Assembly (NCBI GenBank): GCA_020831525.1
Contig: JAFIGH010000036.1
Coordinates: 1 to 44,936, forward strand
Length of the DNA stretch: 44,936 bases
Origin: Opitutales bacterium
GTDB lineage: Bacteria; Verrucomicrobiota; Verrucomicrobiia; Opitutales; Oceanipulchritudinaceae
Direction: 5' to 3'
Position numbers and translations under genes: made by a program. The stretch's first letter is position 1; every line of letters begins with the position of its first letter. Positions 44,887 to 44,936 of the stretch are shown piece after piece. The notes beneath the pieces were generated by a model, which ran no database searches, was not told the origin of the DNA, and saw only the letters and a list, made by a program, of their open reading frames with translations.

Positions 44887-44936
<50 letters not shown>

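Overview
The window reads as a GC-rich chromosome segment from a Verrucomicrobia-type bacterium, most likely class Opitutae. The pointers are two secreted proteins ending in PEP-CTERM-like sorting tails, a XylR-type AraC regulator, a single-gene 5-oxoprolinase and a long alanine/tryptophan repeat protein. No species can be named from sequence alone. The first 52 bases are an uninterrupted run of C, probably an assembly or sequencing artefact at a contig edge. The last 50 bases are the start of a 16S rRNA gene.

Layout. 1-2.9 kb: a CNNM/DUF21 membrane protein and a divergent NfeD-like protein, plus two inverted copies of a roughly 0.2 kb MITE-like element with CAATGGCGC/GCGCCATTG ends. One copy has truncated a small membrane protein gene. 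2.9-7.7 kb: a SMUG1-type uracil-DNA glycosylase, rodA, RNase G/E and a HAD phosphatase. 7.7-11.3 kb: two PEP-CTERM-like secreted proteins, two copies of an 84 bp REP-like palindrome, and a XylR-type regulator divergent from the second PEP-CTERM gene.

11.4-27.1 kb is the ribosomal block. A str group (rpsL-rpsG-fusA-rpsJ) ends at a terminator. A new promoter and structured leader then precede rplC-rplD-rplW-rplB-rpsS-[exported protein]-rplV-rpsC-rplP-rpmC-rpsQ-rplN-rplX-rplE-rpsN-rpsH-rplF-rplR-rpsE-rplO-secY-map. Oddities are an exported non-ribosomal protein between rpsS and rplV, an S5 with a roughly 140-residue acidic and Arg/Gly-rich N-terminal extension, no rpmD, and no tuf after fusA. 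The block ends at a decayed IS1380-type transposase remnant and a 5'-truncated MazG-like gene.

27.9-44.3 kb is an ordinary metabolic stretch on the plus strand: a YgjP-like metallopeptidase, a 5-oxoprolinase (HyuA-HyuB fusion), a GH30-like secreted glycosidase, an unrecognised protein with lpxA and pdxA, an A-type Fe-S carrier behind an AT-rich control region, a repeat protein overlapping a TPR histidine kinase, and a lysA-like decarboxylase followed by a fungal-type cystathionine gamma-synthase homologue. 44.3-44.9 kb is the rRNA leader, with repeated promoter-like modules, a boxA and several hairpins.

Functionally the window combines core translation and secretion (ribosomal proteins, EF-G, SecY, Map, 16S), cell wall and outer membrane synthesis (RodA, LpxA), DNA repair (SMUG1) and amino-acid and vitamin metabolism (LysA, CGS, PdxA, 5-oxoprolinase). 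Small mobile palindromic elements sit at gene 3' ends.
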